Positions 1-10,945 of a DNA stretch of 64,000 nt are shown in pieces (position 1 is the stretch's first letter; each line of letters starts with the position of its first letter). The translations under genes were made by a program, and so were the position numbers. Under the pieces are notes generated by a model, which ran no database searches, had not been told where the DNA came from, and saw only the letters and a program-made list of their open reading frames with translations. Source of the DNA: Hydrangea macrophylla (Eukaryota > Streptophyta > Magnoliopsida > Cornales > Hydrangeaceae); NCBI GenBank assembly GCA_033977485.1, contig CM066983.1, forward strand, positions 108,963,580-109,027,579, written 5' to 3'.

Positions 1-124
1 AAAAAGCAATAGACTGACTTTTAAATTCTATACAAAAAATTGATAGTTAATTATCCCAAACTAAAACATATAACTAAATAGCTATTCACGAATTAAGACG
101 ACAAAATAAATTACTCGAGATTAC

Positions 125-290
125 CTTAAATGCATTGTCATCCTTTGCCTCCCATGAGCTGCAGTGTGCTCTGCTGCACAGGCGGTACATAGCAGAAAGA
201 CTTCTTGGCCACTTCACTGCTCTTCTGTCCTCCATCAACCACCTCTATGTACAACAATTTAGAAGTATCTGCATTGCTATTGATCTCCAT
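125..290 (-). pseudogene. First exon of an LPA1-like P-loop kinase-related protein, frameshifted
   Basis: On the minus strand an ATG at 290 opens a 50-codon frame starting MEINSNADTSKLLYIEVVDG and containing the segment YVPPVQQSTLQLMGG. From memory this resembles the N-terminus of plant P-loop NTPases related to LPA1 (2-phosphoglycerate-kinase-like, phytate metabolism), where a similar LQSTLQLMGCK segment is followed by a HAFK-type sequence. Here the frame hits TGA just after LMGGKG. One base out of phase the sequence reads NAFK and ends in a good splice donor (AAG then GTAATC, donor at 123-124). This looks like a one-base insertion in an otherwise preserved exon, so I call it a pseudogene or disrupted gene; an assembly error is possible. 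The next exon would lie left of the window. The family assignment is from memory and moderate only. Confidence 0.45.
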
Positions 291-796
291 AAATCTTCCC
301 CATGCCAAAAAAAAAAAAAATTATTCAAAAACATTGATATCAATGGCAGCTTTTCAATGCTCAAGTACTCTTTGTTCACTTCTTCGGAATTTAACCTACT
401 ATTTAAGGTTACACTGCCCATTCAAAAGCTCTGGAGGTGAACAATTCACTTACACTCATTGCTGAAAAGTATTGTTAGCGCTTTCCAGTTTTCGAAACAA
501 TTTGCTTACGTTTTGCAGGTGAGCGCAACTCAATGATCGTACAGACATGAAAGGTGAGATGCAATATCAATTCAGGGTTTTGTACAGCGTTAAGTTGTGA
601 AGGAGAGCTCAATACAACTTTAAAGTTAGCAGGCTACAATCCTCCACCTCAGACGAGTACTCTGGTTGATTTCGTTTCTTCTCCCTGTCCCATCCAAAAG
701 GACCAAAACAAAGCAAACCAAGTTTTAAACCCAAGGAAAGGACCTGTTTAAAATGTTTAAAACATTATTTCAGAGTAAGACTTTCTTTTTTTAAAA
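291..796. other. Gene-free stretch, possible promoter/leader side of the LPA1-like exon
   Basis: No coding sequence can be supported. It contains a short A homopolymer near 307-320 and ordinary mixed-composition DNA. If the exon at 125-290 is or was real, its minus-strand leader and promoter would lie here, but I see no convincing TATA box. Confidence 0.4.
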
Positions 797-822
797 CTAG
801 GAATTACCCATGCCCGTGGGCA
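797..822 (-). mobile_element. Helitron-type 3' terminus (minus strand)
   Basis: Read on the minus strand, a perfect 12-bp hairpin palindrome (TGCCCACGGGCA, 811-822) is followed about 10 nt later by CTAG (797-800) and then T. This is the canonical Helitron 3' end: a GC-rich hairpin, CTRR, and insertion before T. The element body would extend to higher coordinates; I could not find a secure 5' TC end. Confidence 0.45.
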
Positions 823-1995
823 CTACCCAGAAAGAAGAAGGTTTGTCTAAGCTTCAATTTTGCAGTAAAACCGGTTTTTTACTCCAAGTCTCCAATCATA
901 ATAAAATAACATTAACTTTGAATCTGAATTTGTATCAAACATAAAGAGAAAGAGCACATGTTTACCATTTCTCTATTCTCTTTGGAGCATTTATGACTTT
1001 TTCCCAATGTTACCCAGACTCGGGGAGTGTCGGGTAGGTAGATGTATCCGGAGGTCGGACTTGTCAAAATCCCAAATATTAGGATAAGGGGACTCAGCAA
1101 AAAAAGGATCCATAACGGGGTACGGGTACGGGGACAGGGACATGTCTATATTTAAGTAAATATTATAAATTTATATAATAGTTTTGTATTATATTTTAGA
1201 AAAGAAGACTTTGAGTCTTCTTTAATTTTAGAAAAGAAGACTTTGAGTCTAGAAAACAATTTTCCTCTTTAGATTATATTTTTGATAGCAAGCCATGTCC
1301 GACATGGTACGAAACAAGTCCGACACATATCCCATGTCGGTATCCTTGTCATACCCACGTCGACACGGGTACAGCACCTTTGATGCCAAGTCCGGGTAAC
1401 ATAGATTTTTCCCCCTCGTCTTACAGTAGTTTCTACATATACTGTTATACATACATATAATATGCATATAAAGGAGTCAACAGAACAACCATAATTGTAC
1501 AAGTAACAACAAAGGCCACACTAAAGGCTATTTTTTTAATTTTGTAGAATGTTTTGTCTCAGATTGCTACAGAATGATACTTGGCGAAAGAGATTTTGAA
1601 CCTTTAAATGGGGAAGGTGGATACTAGGATGGTAATGACAAACTTGGGGTTGCGATGCTGATCGTGATGTTGAGAGGGGGGGTGTGGAAGCAATGGACTG
1701 GCAATTGATAGGGGAGGTCCTTCCATTTCAGTAGAAGTCAGTAGTGGATTACCTTTACACCATCAGGAAATTTTGGTAAAGGAGGTCTAATAATGTTTCC
1801 ACTCTATAATATCCAACAACCGCAATGATTCCAATTGAGTTAAATTCGTTAAGATTGAGCTCTAAAGTTGTCACCCACAAGCTGGTTGCTTTTAAGGTTA
1901 AGATCTCTCCAAAGATGCTAGAGCTCCAGTGTTATTGAGGAATTGAATCGAGCCTGTGAAGTGTCCTGTCTCAGTGACACATGGGCTGAAATGTT
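823..1995. repeat. Repeat-rich intergenic stretch without a supported gene
   Basis: The stretch holds a direct duplication of about 28 bp built on AGAAAAGAAGACTTTGAGTC (about 1193-1250). It also has GC-rich segments with GGGTACGGGTACGGGG (about 1119-1138) and a partly complementary CCCACGTCGACACGGGTAC segment (about 1352-1371). Such segments commonly belong to degraded hAT-like elements, but I could not define ends or a target duplication. 1500-1995 is the probable 3' flank of the PPR gene. Confidence 0.35.
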
Positions 1996-3540
1996 TCAAT
2001 CATATTCATACGATTCTTCCACATTAGTGTCTGGAATATATCCAGATTTCTTCAGCTCAAGCAACAGATGCTCTAGAATTGCATCAATGTTCTTTGCTTC
2101 CATATGAGATTTATCACCAGCCACAAACTCATGAATGACACAATCAACTTCAATTGAACTGATTCCCGGTTTCTTCTTTATTCCACGAGCCTTCATATTC
2201 ATCCTCACATTACTAGCCTCGTGCCAGTTTCCAACAGTTGCGTATAAATTCGAGAGGAGAACATAATTGGAATCCCCATCAGGATCCAACACAGCCATGT
2301 ACTTGACCAACCTTTCAGCCAAATTGACATCCCCGTGACTCCTGCACGCAGCTAACAATGACCCCAGAACAACTTCATTTGGCTTCATGGGCATGTTTTC
2401 TATGAAATTCAGCGCATCCTCTAACCTTCCTGCACGGCTATAAAGATCCACTATGCACCCATAATGCTCGATTCTATGAACAGCACTCTTCATGCTAGTG
2501 AAAAGCTTGAGCCCATCATCAATCAAACCGGCATGGCTACACGCGGTGAGAGCACCAGTGAAACTAACCCCATCTGGTTCAAAACCTTCCTTCTGCATCA
2601 AATTGAAGAATTCAAGAGCCTCCTCTGCGTGCCCATTAATAGCCAAGCCCACAATGATCGAATTCCACGAGACCAAGCTTCGACAAGGCATTCTTTCGAA
2701 AACTTGATGAGCAAATTCGATACACCCACATCGAGAATACATGTCTATAAGTGAATTGTTTACTCGAATGTTTTCCCGAAAATGCTGCTTCATAACGAAC
2801 CGGTTCATCCATAAACCCAATCCAAGAGTTCCCAAATTGGCACAAGCGGAGAGTACGGGGATGATGCTCACATAATCGGGTTCCAACCCAGATAGCTGCA
2901 TTTCCTGAAAACATTCCAGGGCATGCTCAAAATGACCTTTCTTCACAAACCCATTAATCAAGGCCGTCCAAGAAATTGCATCTCTCTCTCTTTGGGGCAT
3001 TTGATCAAACACCAACAGTGCGTCATCAATTCTACCATTTCTCATGTACCCATCAATCATAGTATTCCATGAAACCTTATTCTTCGCACAAATCTCGTCA
3101 AAACTCAATCGAGCAAGATCAACACGACCGCATTTGGAGTACATATCAACAAGGGCAGTCCCGAGCATCACATTATCCTTATCCAAACGCAATTTTCGAA
3201 CAAAAGCGTGCAGTGACGCACCAAAGCATAATTGAGTAGTCTGAGAAGGAAAATGGGCGCAACCGGAGAGAAGAGTGACGAAGGTGATGTAGTTGGGTTC
3301 GACACCGGCGATTCTCATGCGGGTGAACTCGGCGGCTGCTTTGGCTAAATGGCCATTTTTGCAGTGGCGAGCGATTGATGAGGTCCATGAGATTGTGAGG
3401 TTGTGCTTACCGTCACCGTTGATGGGTAGGTTGGGACTAGAAGAAGAAGGGTTGAGGAAAGTGGGTTGAGGTGGTGGGTGTGTGTAAAGGGTAGGTGTAG
3501 AAAGGTGTACAAAGGAGGCTGTGTTTGCCGAAACACTCAT
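1996..3540 (-). CDS. CLB19: PLS-class PPR RNA-editing factor, CLB19 (At1g05750) homologue
   Basis: Intronless 514-aa protein starting at ATG 3540 (MSVSANTASF). The longer open frame upstream begins only with TTG, so I did not use it. Residues 1-45 are Ser/Thr/Pro-rich with few acidic residues, as expected of a plastid transit peptide. The rest is a run of PPR motifs of P, L and S type, recognised by repeated patterns such as SWNTMIDGYMRNG, DAISWTALINGFVKKG, SLIDMYSRCG and GALTACSHAGLIDDG. An E-type extension follows (HYGCIVDLYSRAGRLEDA, NYVLLSNLYA, IKKKPGISSIEV) and ends GYIPDT without a DYW deaminase domain. From memory the whole sequence tracks Arabidopsis CLB19/PDE247, which specifies C-to-U editing of rpoA and clpP transcripts in chloroplasts. 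The editing targets here are inferred. The family normally acts with a separate DYW or MORF partner. Only about 70 bp separate the ATG from a transposon. Confidence 0.88.
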   Translation of the reverse strand: MSVSANTASFVHLSTPTLYTHPPPQPTFLNPSSSSPNLPINGDGKHNLTISWTSSIARHCKNGHLAKAAAEFTRMRIAGVEPNYITFVTLLSGCAHFPSQTTQLCFGASLHAFVRKLRLDKDNVMLGTALVDMYSKCGRVDLARLSFDEICAKNKVSWNTMIDGYMRNGRIDDALLVFDQMPQRERDAISWTALINGFVKKGHFEHALECFQEMQLSGLEPDYVSIIPVLSACANLGTLGLGLWMNRFVMKQHFRENIRVNNSLIDMYSRCGCIEFAHQVFERMPCRSLVSWNSIIVGLAINGHAEEALEFFNLMQKEGFEPDGVSFTGALTACSHAGLIDDGLKLFTSMKSAVHRIEHYGCIVDLYSRAGRLEDALNFIENMPMKPNEVVLGSLLAACRSHGDVNLAERLVKYMAVLDPDGDSNYVLLSNLYATVGNWHEASNVRMNMKARGIKKKPGISSIEVDCVIHEFVAGDKSHMEAKNIDAILEHLLLELKKSGYIPDTNVEESYEYD

Positions 3541-3610
3541 TTTCCCCAAACTGCTGCACAGCCAAGTGACTATGCCAAATGCCAATGACTTATTACTAAT
3601 TTGCTAGTAT

Positions 3611-4170
3611 TAGGGGTGCAATTCGGGCGGGTCAACCTGTGGTCAATCCGGGTCCGGTTTAAAAATTGTCGGACTTGGGCTCGCGATACTTTCATCATAG
3701 GTGGGCTTGGACAGAAAAATGCAAGTCCGAATTGAATTCAGGTCGGACTTGAGCAGAATTTTGCTAATCCGTGGAACCCGAGCCCGAGCCCGAGCCCGAA
3801 TTCTATTTATGTATTATTTTTTTACATTATATTCTAGTGTTTTTAGTGATAATAATACACTATTAGATATTATTCTAGTACTAAATTAATACATGAATGT
3901 TTTTTCTCAAATCTAAAAAAAAAAAAAAAAAATAGATTTGATACCCTACATATTGTTGTTTACATACTAAAAATCAATTTACACAAAAAAAAATTGCAAT
4001 TCGGGCTCGAGCTCGGGCTTGGGTTGTAGAACTAATTCACAAACCGGTCTCGGGTTGACAAATTCGGGTTTATGTTGGGCTCGGGCTCGGGCTTGGACAG
4101 ACAGCTTGAATTCTGGCTCGGGCTTGGGCAGAACTAAAACCCTTTGGATCCCGCTCGAGTTGCACCCCTA
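3611..4170. mobile_element. Non-autonomous hAT-type element with 8-bp TSD
   Basis: Terminal inverted repeats TAGGGGTGCAA / TTGCACCCCTA bound a 560-bp segment, with perfect 8-bp target duplications GCTAGTAT at 3603-3610 and 4171-4178. The interior is rich in GGGCTCGGGCTTGG-type runs on both strands and has no coding capacity. TIR and TSD length are diagnostic of the hAT superfamily. It lies just upstream of the CLB19-like gene. Confidence 0.85.
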
Positions 4171-4201
4171 GCTAGTATTAGTGTTTCTCAGAAAAATAAA
4201 A

Positions 4202-4928
4202 GGGTAAATTATCTTTTACAGGTGGTTTTGCTTATGTGGGTGACACTTTATCCCTCGTAGTTTAAAATGTTGCATATTATCTCCTTGTGGTTTGCCTCAT
4301 TGGCACTTTATCCTCGTGTAGTTTAGAATGTAACACATAATTTCTTGTAATTTTCCTGTGTGACACTTTGCCCCACTAGAGCCAAAATAAATTACGTAAA
4401 TGACCAAAATGACCTCTTTTTCATCACTCTAATATACATGCTACACATACAGATGATAGAAAAATCCAGAGCAGTAAGGTCAATTGAAAAAGCTAGAGCA
4501 GTGATTCTACTAAAAATTTTAAACTATTAAATTTACAATTATGAAAATAATATTTCAAAGTACACAGTAATTTTTCTTCTTTTTTTTTTGAAATTTGAAT
4601 AGATTTTTCACTACTTTTCCAATAAAGTAGTACATTATACATGGGTGAGACTATTATTTTCTCTCTGTAGAACTATTTGGTTTTTTCATTGATCTCACTG
4701 CTCTTGTTTTTTTCAATCATATGTGTGTGTAACAGGTATATTAGAGTGATAAAAATTAAGAGGTCATTTTGATCATTTAAACAATTTGTTTTGACTATAG
4801 GGAGGTAAAATGCCACAGGGGGTTATGTGTTACATTCTAAACTATAGGGGTAAGGTGCTACAGAGGTAAACCACATGGAATTATGTGTTACATGACAAAC
4901 CACATAGAGGTAAAATGTAATTTTACCC
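4202..4928. mobile_element. MULE-type MITE with long inverted termini
   Basis: The ends GGGTAAATTA and AATTTTACCC sit in long imperfect inverted repeats that alternate GGTAAAATG and CCACATAGAG-like blocks. The flanks are near-identical 9-mers: AAAATAAAA (4193-4201) and AAAATAAAT (4929-4937), 8 of 9 matching. A 9-bp TSD points to Mutator-like elements. No open frame is inside. Confidence 0.7.
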
Positions 4929-5243
4929 AAAATAAATTTGGGAGATTGCTCGGGTTGAAATCCTGAAGTGAACTGCCCCCACACACACACACAAAAAAGG
5001 AAGGCTTGAAGTGAACTTAAACTAGTTTTTTCCAGAACTCTCAAACAGAATTACAAACTACAAAGTGTGAATGAAGATATAAAAATAAAAAATAAAAAAA
5101 CCGAAACTCCTCTTACTTCACTTTGTAAGAGAGTTTGGAAAGGTTGGGTTCTTTTTGTTGGAAATTTTTTTTTTTTTTTTTTTTTTTCTGTGGTTAGTTA
5201 TTTTATTGCTTATAACATTTTTTTTGGGCTCTTTTAATATAAA

Positions 5244-6684
5244 GGGTTAATTACACTTACACCCCCTGTGGTTTGCCCGATTTGCACTTACCCCCCTATG
5301 GTTTAAATTTTTGCACTAATACCCCCTGTGGTTTAAACCTAAGTGCAAAAGTTAAATTTTCTATCCAAACTAACGGAATGGACTCTCATTTTTGCATTTA
5401 CACCCCCAAAATTTCTTAAGTTCCTATTATGAAATCCCCAAATATTTCATTAACTACCCAATTATCTAATGAGTGTTTGTCTAAGTCTCGTATGGGTCCC
5501 AACGTGGTCCCAAATATTTTGTGAAGTTGCTATCTCACCTACTAATTATAAATCTTTTCAGTTATACCCGTATTTGAGTGTCTAAACTAATACCACTTGC
5601 TAACACATATATCATCATATAATATGAAAGCATTTAACAAATAATCATTTAAGCATATAAATGCATTAATGTAGATATTATTATTCGGCCCTTCACTGGA
5701 TCCCACTCCAGTATCTGTCCCACCTCACTGGGGGCTTTTTCTAGCTAGTGTCCTTTTCTGAACACTTTTCACGGACAATTTGAGGGGTAGTATGGACAAT
5801 TGGAGGGGTAGAATGGCAACAGCCATAAGATTGGGCTCATTTCTTCCAAATTCCAACAGAATGTGTAACACCCGTACCCGGAAAAAAAAGGTTAATTATC
5901 ATTTTTATATGTATATTAATTAATATAATTAATTAATAAAAATGATAATTATTACACATATAAAAATGATAATTAATTAATAAAAATGATAATTAATATA
6001 AAAATGATAATTTATATACATATAAAAATGATAATTAACCCTTTGCCCGGGTACGGGTGTTACACATTCTGTTGGAATTTGGAAGAAATGAGCCCAATCT
6101 TATGGCTGTTGCCATACTACCCCTCCAATTGTCCATTCTACCCTCGAATTGTCCGTGAAAAGTGTTCAGAAAAAGACAATAGCTGGAAAAAGCCCCCAGT
6201 GAGGTGGGACAGATACTAGAGTGGGATCCAGTGAAGGGCCGAATAATAATATCTACATTAATGCATTTATATGCTTAAATGATTATTTGTTTAAATGCTT
6301 TCATATTATTTGATGATATATGTGTTAACAAGTGGAATTAGTTTGGACACTCAAATACCGGTATAACTGAAAAGATTTATAATTAGTAAGTGCGATAGCA
6401 ACTTCACAAAATATTTGGGACCACGTTGGGACCCATACGAAACTTAGACAAACACTCATTAGATAATTGGGTAGTTAATGGAATGTTTGGGGATTTCATA
6501 ATAGGAACTTAAAAAATTTTGGGGGTGTAAATGCAAAAATGAGAGTCCATTCCGTTAGTTTGGATGGAAAATTTAACTTTTGCACTTAGGTTTGAACCAC
6601 AGGGGGTATTAGTGCAAAAATTTAAACCATAGGGGGGTAAGTGCAAATCGGGCAAACCACAGGGGGTGTAAGTGTAATTAACCC
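5244..6684. mobile_element. Giant MULE-type foldback element (about 720-bp inverted arms)
   Basis: A 1,441-bp near-perfect inverted duplication bounded by GGGTTAATTACACTTA and its complement, with perfect 9-bp TSDs TAATATAAA (5235-5243 and 6685-6693). The outer about 160 bp of each arm look like MULE termini. The inner part of each arm (about 5410-5870 and its mirror) resembles LTR sequence of the solo LTR at 19062-21304: shared blocks include GTCTAAGTCTCGT, ACGTGGTCCCA and CCCTTCACTGG. At the centre lies a smaller palindrome of about 195 bp bounded by TGTAACACCCGTACCCGG and its complement. No gene is present. Transcription would give a long hairpin RNA. Confidence 0.85.
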
Positions 6685-6693
6685 TAATATAAA

Positions 6694-7069
6694 ACCAAAC
6701 ATGTCATGTTTTGGGTCATGGCTTTTTCATTTCAAAAACCCGAACTCAAGCTAAAAGTTTAATTTGACATTTATCTCACATTGCTAATTTACAATACATT
6801 TTCACACCTCATATATATTTTCCTTCCATAAGCTAATAAACTTGTGTTGGAAAAATGCTCTCTCACGCATGCGCAGGGGGTGCAAATCTTGGATTCGGAC
6901 CATCCGATTTAGCATTGAAAATGCGCATATGAGTGATACTATCATGTCTTGTTCCCAATATTTATTAAATTTTTTTATTGTTGAAGTAACAGCATTCTGC
7001 ACATGTTTTAATACATAATGTTAAAAATAAAATTGTTTTAACTCTTTGTTACTGTTGGGAGGGGATTAC
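6694..7069. other. AT-rich flank; possible 5' tip of an old Copia LTR at 7053-7064
   Basis: No gene is seen. The last bases, TGTTGGGAGGGG at 7053-7064, look like the start of a Copia LTR. Its remainder may lie beyond the 22-kb insertion at 29336-29731. ATTAC at 7065-7069 is the left target duplication of the large Copia element. Confidence 0.4.
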
Positions 7070-8585
7070 TATTGGAAATAATATTGAAAATATAGCGGAA
7101 GGATTTCAAAAAAATTATGGATCCTCACAGTGGTTGATTAATCAAACGATTAAGTAAAACAATATTATTTTTTATTCGTTACCTTAAACTCTGAAGTTGA
7201 AAATGATACAGTATGTAGCCTTTGTCACCACCGGACCTTCACCGTTGTTCTCCAACCTTCAGATGCGTAGGAAGATGGTAGGAATCTCCTAAGCCACTCA
7301 AAGCTCTCAATATGGTGTATGTGATATTTCAGAACATTAGTTTTTCCTAACAGATATACTGTATATATATATAAGATATAGATACAGAGATATAGTAGCA
7401 CTAAATCTCTTTTAAATTCAAACTAAAAATTAATTTAAATTTAATATATGTATATATATTTATCTTTATAAAAAGATAAATTATCCATATACTTATATAT
7501 AAATAGAATCTGTTATATACAAACACCATATACAGCTTTAGTATGCACCCTACGGTTAGGAGCCAACGATGGGATCTGATGGCCATCCTTTTTCTTGGCT
7601 TCCAATCACATCTTAGCCAATCTGATCAATCCTTGATCTAACTAAAACTGATTAATTACAGACACACCCTACTACAATGCTGTAATTGCACTCCAAGAAA
7701 ATAGAAATTATATTAAGGCCCAACTCAATAAATTTATCTATAAATATACCCCTCCACGTTAATAAGCAACACAAGGTAAAATATTAATTGACTGTCTACC
7801 TTTTTGGTCACCTATTACTTACCACTTTTGGAAACTCTAGTTATCCACAATCGATCACGTATGGAAAGACCATACTACCCTTTTGTAAATAATTATTATT
7901 TAACTATAAATAATATATATAAAAACTGGTTTAGGAAAAACTCAACTGAGTACTCAGATTTCTGTGATCGAATGAAACTATCCAAAAGTTACCCAACATG
8001 GATTCCATATTGAAGATACATGTTCACAGACCTCATATACTAATCACCCAACATACCAAGGTATTAATCATAAGATCTCACTATGTAGTATATCAAAGCA
8101 ATTAGCATAAGAGTGCTAAGTCCGTTTATCTCCTCAGAATTAAGAGTAATTTACAATTTAATGAACTAGATAAACAAACACTTAAGAGACAGTCATTTAG
8201 TGCAGTAATCTAGTTAGCGATCCTGTTCAACGCATCAACCACGTTAACATATAAGTTGTGAGTTCATCCACTCCAATGACAGAGTTATGTCACCCCACCA
8301 TGTAGCAACTATATGTTACAGTCGTCCATATGAATTGTCCCAAATTCGTACTAACTGTGAACTAAGTTTCAAGTTGAAAAGAACTGATGATCATGAACTC
8401 CCGTGTGTGAATCCTTTCCATACACCTAGATCATCTACAATTCAACTTGAGGACACATCTATACACTGCTTATGTATTAAATGATACAGGTATACCCATA
8501 ATATGTAATAACAATCAATAATAAATTCAATTTATTAATAATAAAATGTATTAACGAGTGGCTTTAAGGGCATACAATCCCAACA
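7070..8585 (-). repeat. 3' LTR of the Copia element
   Basis: This direct repeat of 27807-29330 begins TATTGGAAAT where the partner begins TGTTGGAAAT, so its terminal TG has become TA, and ends CCCAACA. At 1,516 bp it is slightly shorter than its partner because of small indels. The Gypsy element inserted 5 bp beyond its end, in the polypurine tract. Confidence 0.9.
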
Positions 8586-8590
8586 TTCTC

Positions 8591-10744
8591 TGTCACAACC
8601 GTTCCAAAGATTCATGGTTTTAACATGCATATTTGAATTTCACAAATTATCGATGTTAATTAATAATTTGTGATAAGTAGTTGACTGTAGTCAACGGTGG
8701 AGTGTCGATTGAGGACACGGTAATCGGAGGACCATGAGGCATCCGTATGACTAAATGACATTTATATGCTTTAAATGTTATTTGAACTATTTGATATTTC
8801 ATGAATAGTGAATTTATTTGCGAAGAGTAAATTCTGGTAATTTTGGTACTGTTTTATATCATTTTGAGAACTGTGGTGAGAACGTGAGTGACACGTCATA
8901 AAAAGGTAGGTTGTGTAGAGATTCCACATAATTCAGTTTTCGGACGTATTTTTGGACCAAACGAGTCTTAGTCGAAAACTTTTGAAATTGATAATTTTCA
9001 CTCGTAAAGTTGTAAAATGGACGTGTGCGAAGTTTCGGGAGTTAACTAGAAGTTTAAGAAACTCACGGGGGAGTAAACGAGATTTCCGAAGAGTTTGTCT
9101 ATAAATAGGAGTGGATGTATTTGCATTAGTTACAAAACTTATATAATATCTTGGGAGAGGAGAGAGAAAGGGAGATTGATTGCTACGGGCTTTGCGACGA
9201 TAAACGGCGACCGTTCGTCCGTCAGTTTTCAACCAAATTTGAGATTCGAACTCCTTGAGGTAAGGGCTTCGTTTTGATACTAGTTAGGACTAGTTTGGTT
9301 AAGTTTTATAAAAATCCTAATGTTAGAATTTTGGGGTAAACGCTTGTAAACTTGTAGGAATCGCTTGATATTCGAAATCCGACTTTTAATCGACCTCCTA
9401 GTTCATCCTTCGAAGTTATAGGAAAATCGCACGAGGTATGAATTCCGAACCTATGTAATATAGACAATTTTGGATGTTTTAGATATTTTGTATGACTTGT
9501 GATCCGGGCAAACTTATGTGTTAAATTAGGCCCGTTAAAGTTAGCGAGTATGTATAGAAAAGCACGGTGACATGATTATGTGAGTATGTTAAATGTCTAT
9601 GTGGGTCAAAGGGGAGTTTGATATAATTTTACGCCGGTGCACGCCTCTTGATGTTTGAGAGTTTATAGTAGTGACGACTACTTGCTTGGTGTGGGAAGTG
9701 GCCAACCAGAGCAGATGGGTGTAATGGTTGAGTGATCCTTGGCTAACCATTGACATCGCGGTTTAAGATTTAAGACTTGCCGATATACTGGGTGAATGCG
9801 TATCTCTCTCCCCGGAGACTAAATTATGTGATTTAGATGTTTAAAACATGAATTGCCTCGTATGCATTTGTTTAGAATTGTACACTCAGCATATAGCTGA
9901 GCAGTGGAGATTTCCTCCATTGCAGGTGACAGGAAGAAAGGGAAAAAGAAGCGCGAAGAGTGAGACCGCGGGAACGACGGGGTTGAACCACTTTGTATAT
10001 GTTGTTGTCTTCCATTCCTTGGTTGATAATGTAATTTTTGGAAGTTAGGACTAGAAACGTCACTTCTAAGTTTTGGAATGGAATTGTAAGGTCATGTTAT
10101 GTACTTAACTCCTTTTGAATTCGTGGTAATGAATCCGAACTCGTGGATTCGTGTTTTGGAAGGTTCTACTTGTAAATTTAACGGTTTGAAGGATTGTACT
10201 TATTCTTTTATATTTTGAGCCAAACAAGCCTTAGCTTGTTCCGTTAATTATCTCTTTCTGTGGATTATTATGTCGTTATGATGATCTCGAAAATCTAGTA
10301 GAGATGGTGAAGTTAAAAAGTTTTCAACATGTTAGGAAGCATGGAAGTGAAGAGGTTGAGTGATGCTTTGGCAAAATTCTGCAGCATTCTGCAGGATTCT
10401 GCCAGAGGGTCATTCGACCGGTCGAATGGGATCGTTCGACCGGTCGAAATGCCCCCTGCCAGAAATCTTTTTATACACCTTCCGAAAATTTTCAAAAGGT
10501 TTTGATTGGTTCTTAGGGTACCTTTGAGACCCCTTTCAACATAAATTCATCCGTTTTGAAATATGATTTCGTTTTAAATTTTATACGGATTTTACAACTC
10601 GAAGGGTAATGTTTCCTAAAGTTTTATATACGAAAGGTTGTGTTAAGTTCTTTTCCGCTGCGTATAATCGTTTAATTAATTGGATGAGCCTTGGTGGCGT
10701 GCCACGTGTCCTGTTTCCGCACGTTAGCGGGATGGGTCGTGACA
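8591..10744 (+). repeat. 5' LTR of the Gypsy element, with predicted two-intron leader
   Basis: 2,154 bp. A TATA box (TATAAAT) is at 9100-9106. Downstream are splice signals compatible with two introns: donor GAG|GTAAGG at 9259/9260 with acceptor TTGTAG|GAATC at 9357/9358 (98-bp intron), and donor CGAG|GTATG at 9435/9436 with acceptor CCATTGCAG|GTGAC at 9925/9926 (490-bp intron, pyrimidine-rich before the AG). The 78-bp exon between them has close counterparts in two other LTR families here. Near the 3' end two 14-bp palindromes TTCGACCGGTCGAA (10413-10426 and 10435-10448) lie 22 bp apart. Splicing itself is inferred. Confidence 0.88.
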
Positions 10745-10749
10745 TTTAT

Positions 10750-10761
10750 TGGTATCAGAGC
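10750..10761 (+). other. Gypsy primer-binding site (initiator tRNA-Met)
   Basis: TGGTATCAGAGC, the complement of the 3' end of plant initiator tRNA-Met, starts 6 nt after the end of the 5' LTR. This is the standard minus-strand primer site of plant Gypsy elements. Confidence 0.92.
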
Positions 10762-10945
10762 AATAGGTAACAAAACTTTGGGAACGTTCGACGACGAGTG
10801 GAGTGTTGAGTGAATTATCATATTCAAGAATGCATCCATACATTGTAGAGATGTTTGATGCATATGTATGTTGTTTTACATACATGATATTGTTATTGTT
10901 GTACATGCATAGTGTTTATGCATTGAGATTGACAGGACTATAATC

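Noticed and set aside
3541..3585. Fifteen-residue N-terminal extension of the PPR protein
   Set aside because: It would start at TTG; the first in-frame ATG is at 3540.
8933..10063. Several 60-99-aa frames in the Gypsy LTR, duplicated in the other LTR
   Set aside because: They recur because the LTRs are identical; none shows a domain and they overlap predicted promoter and leader introns.
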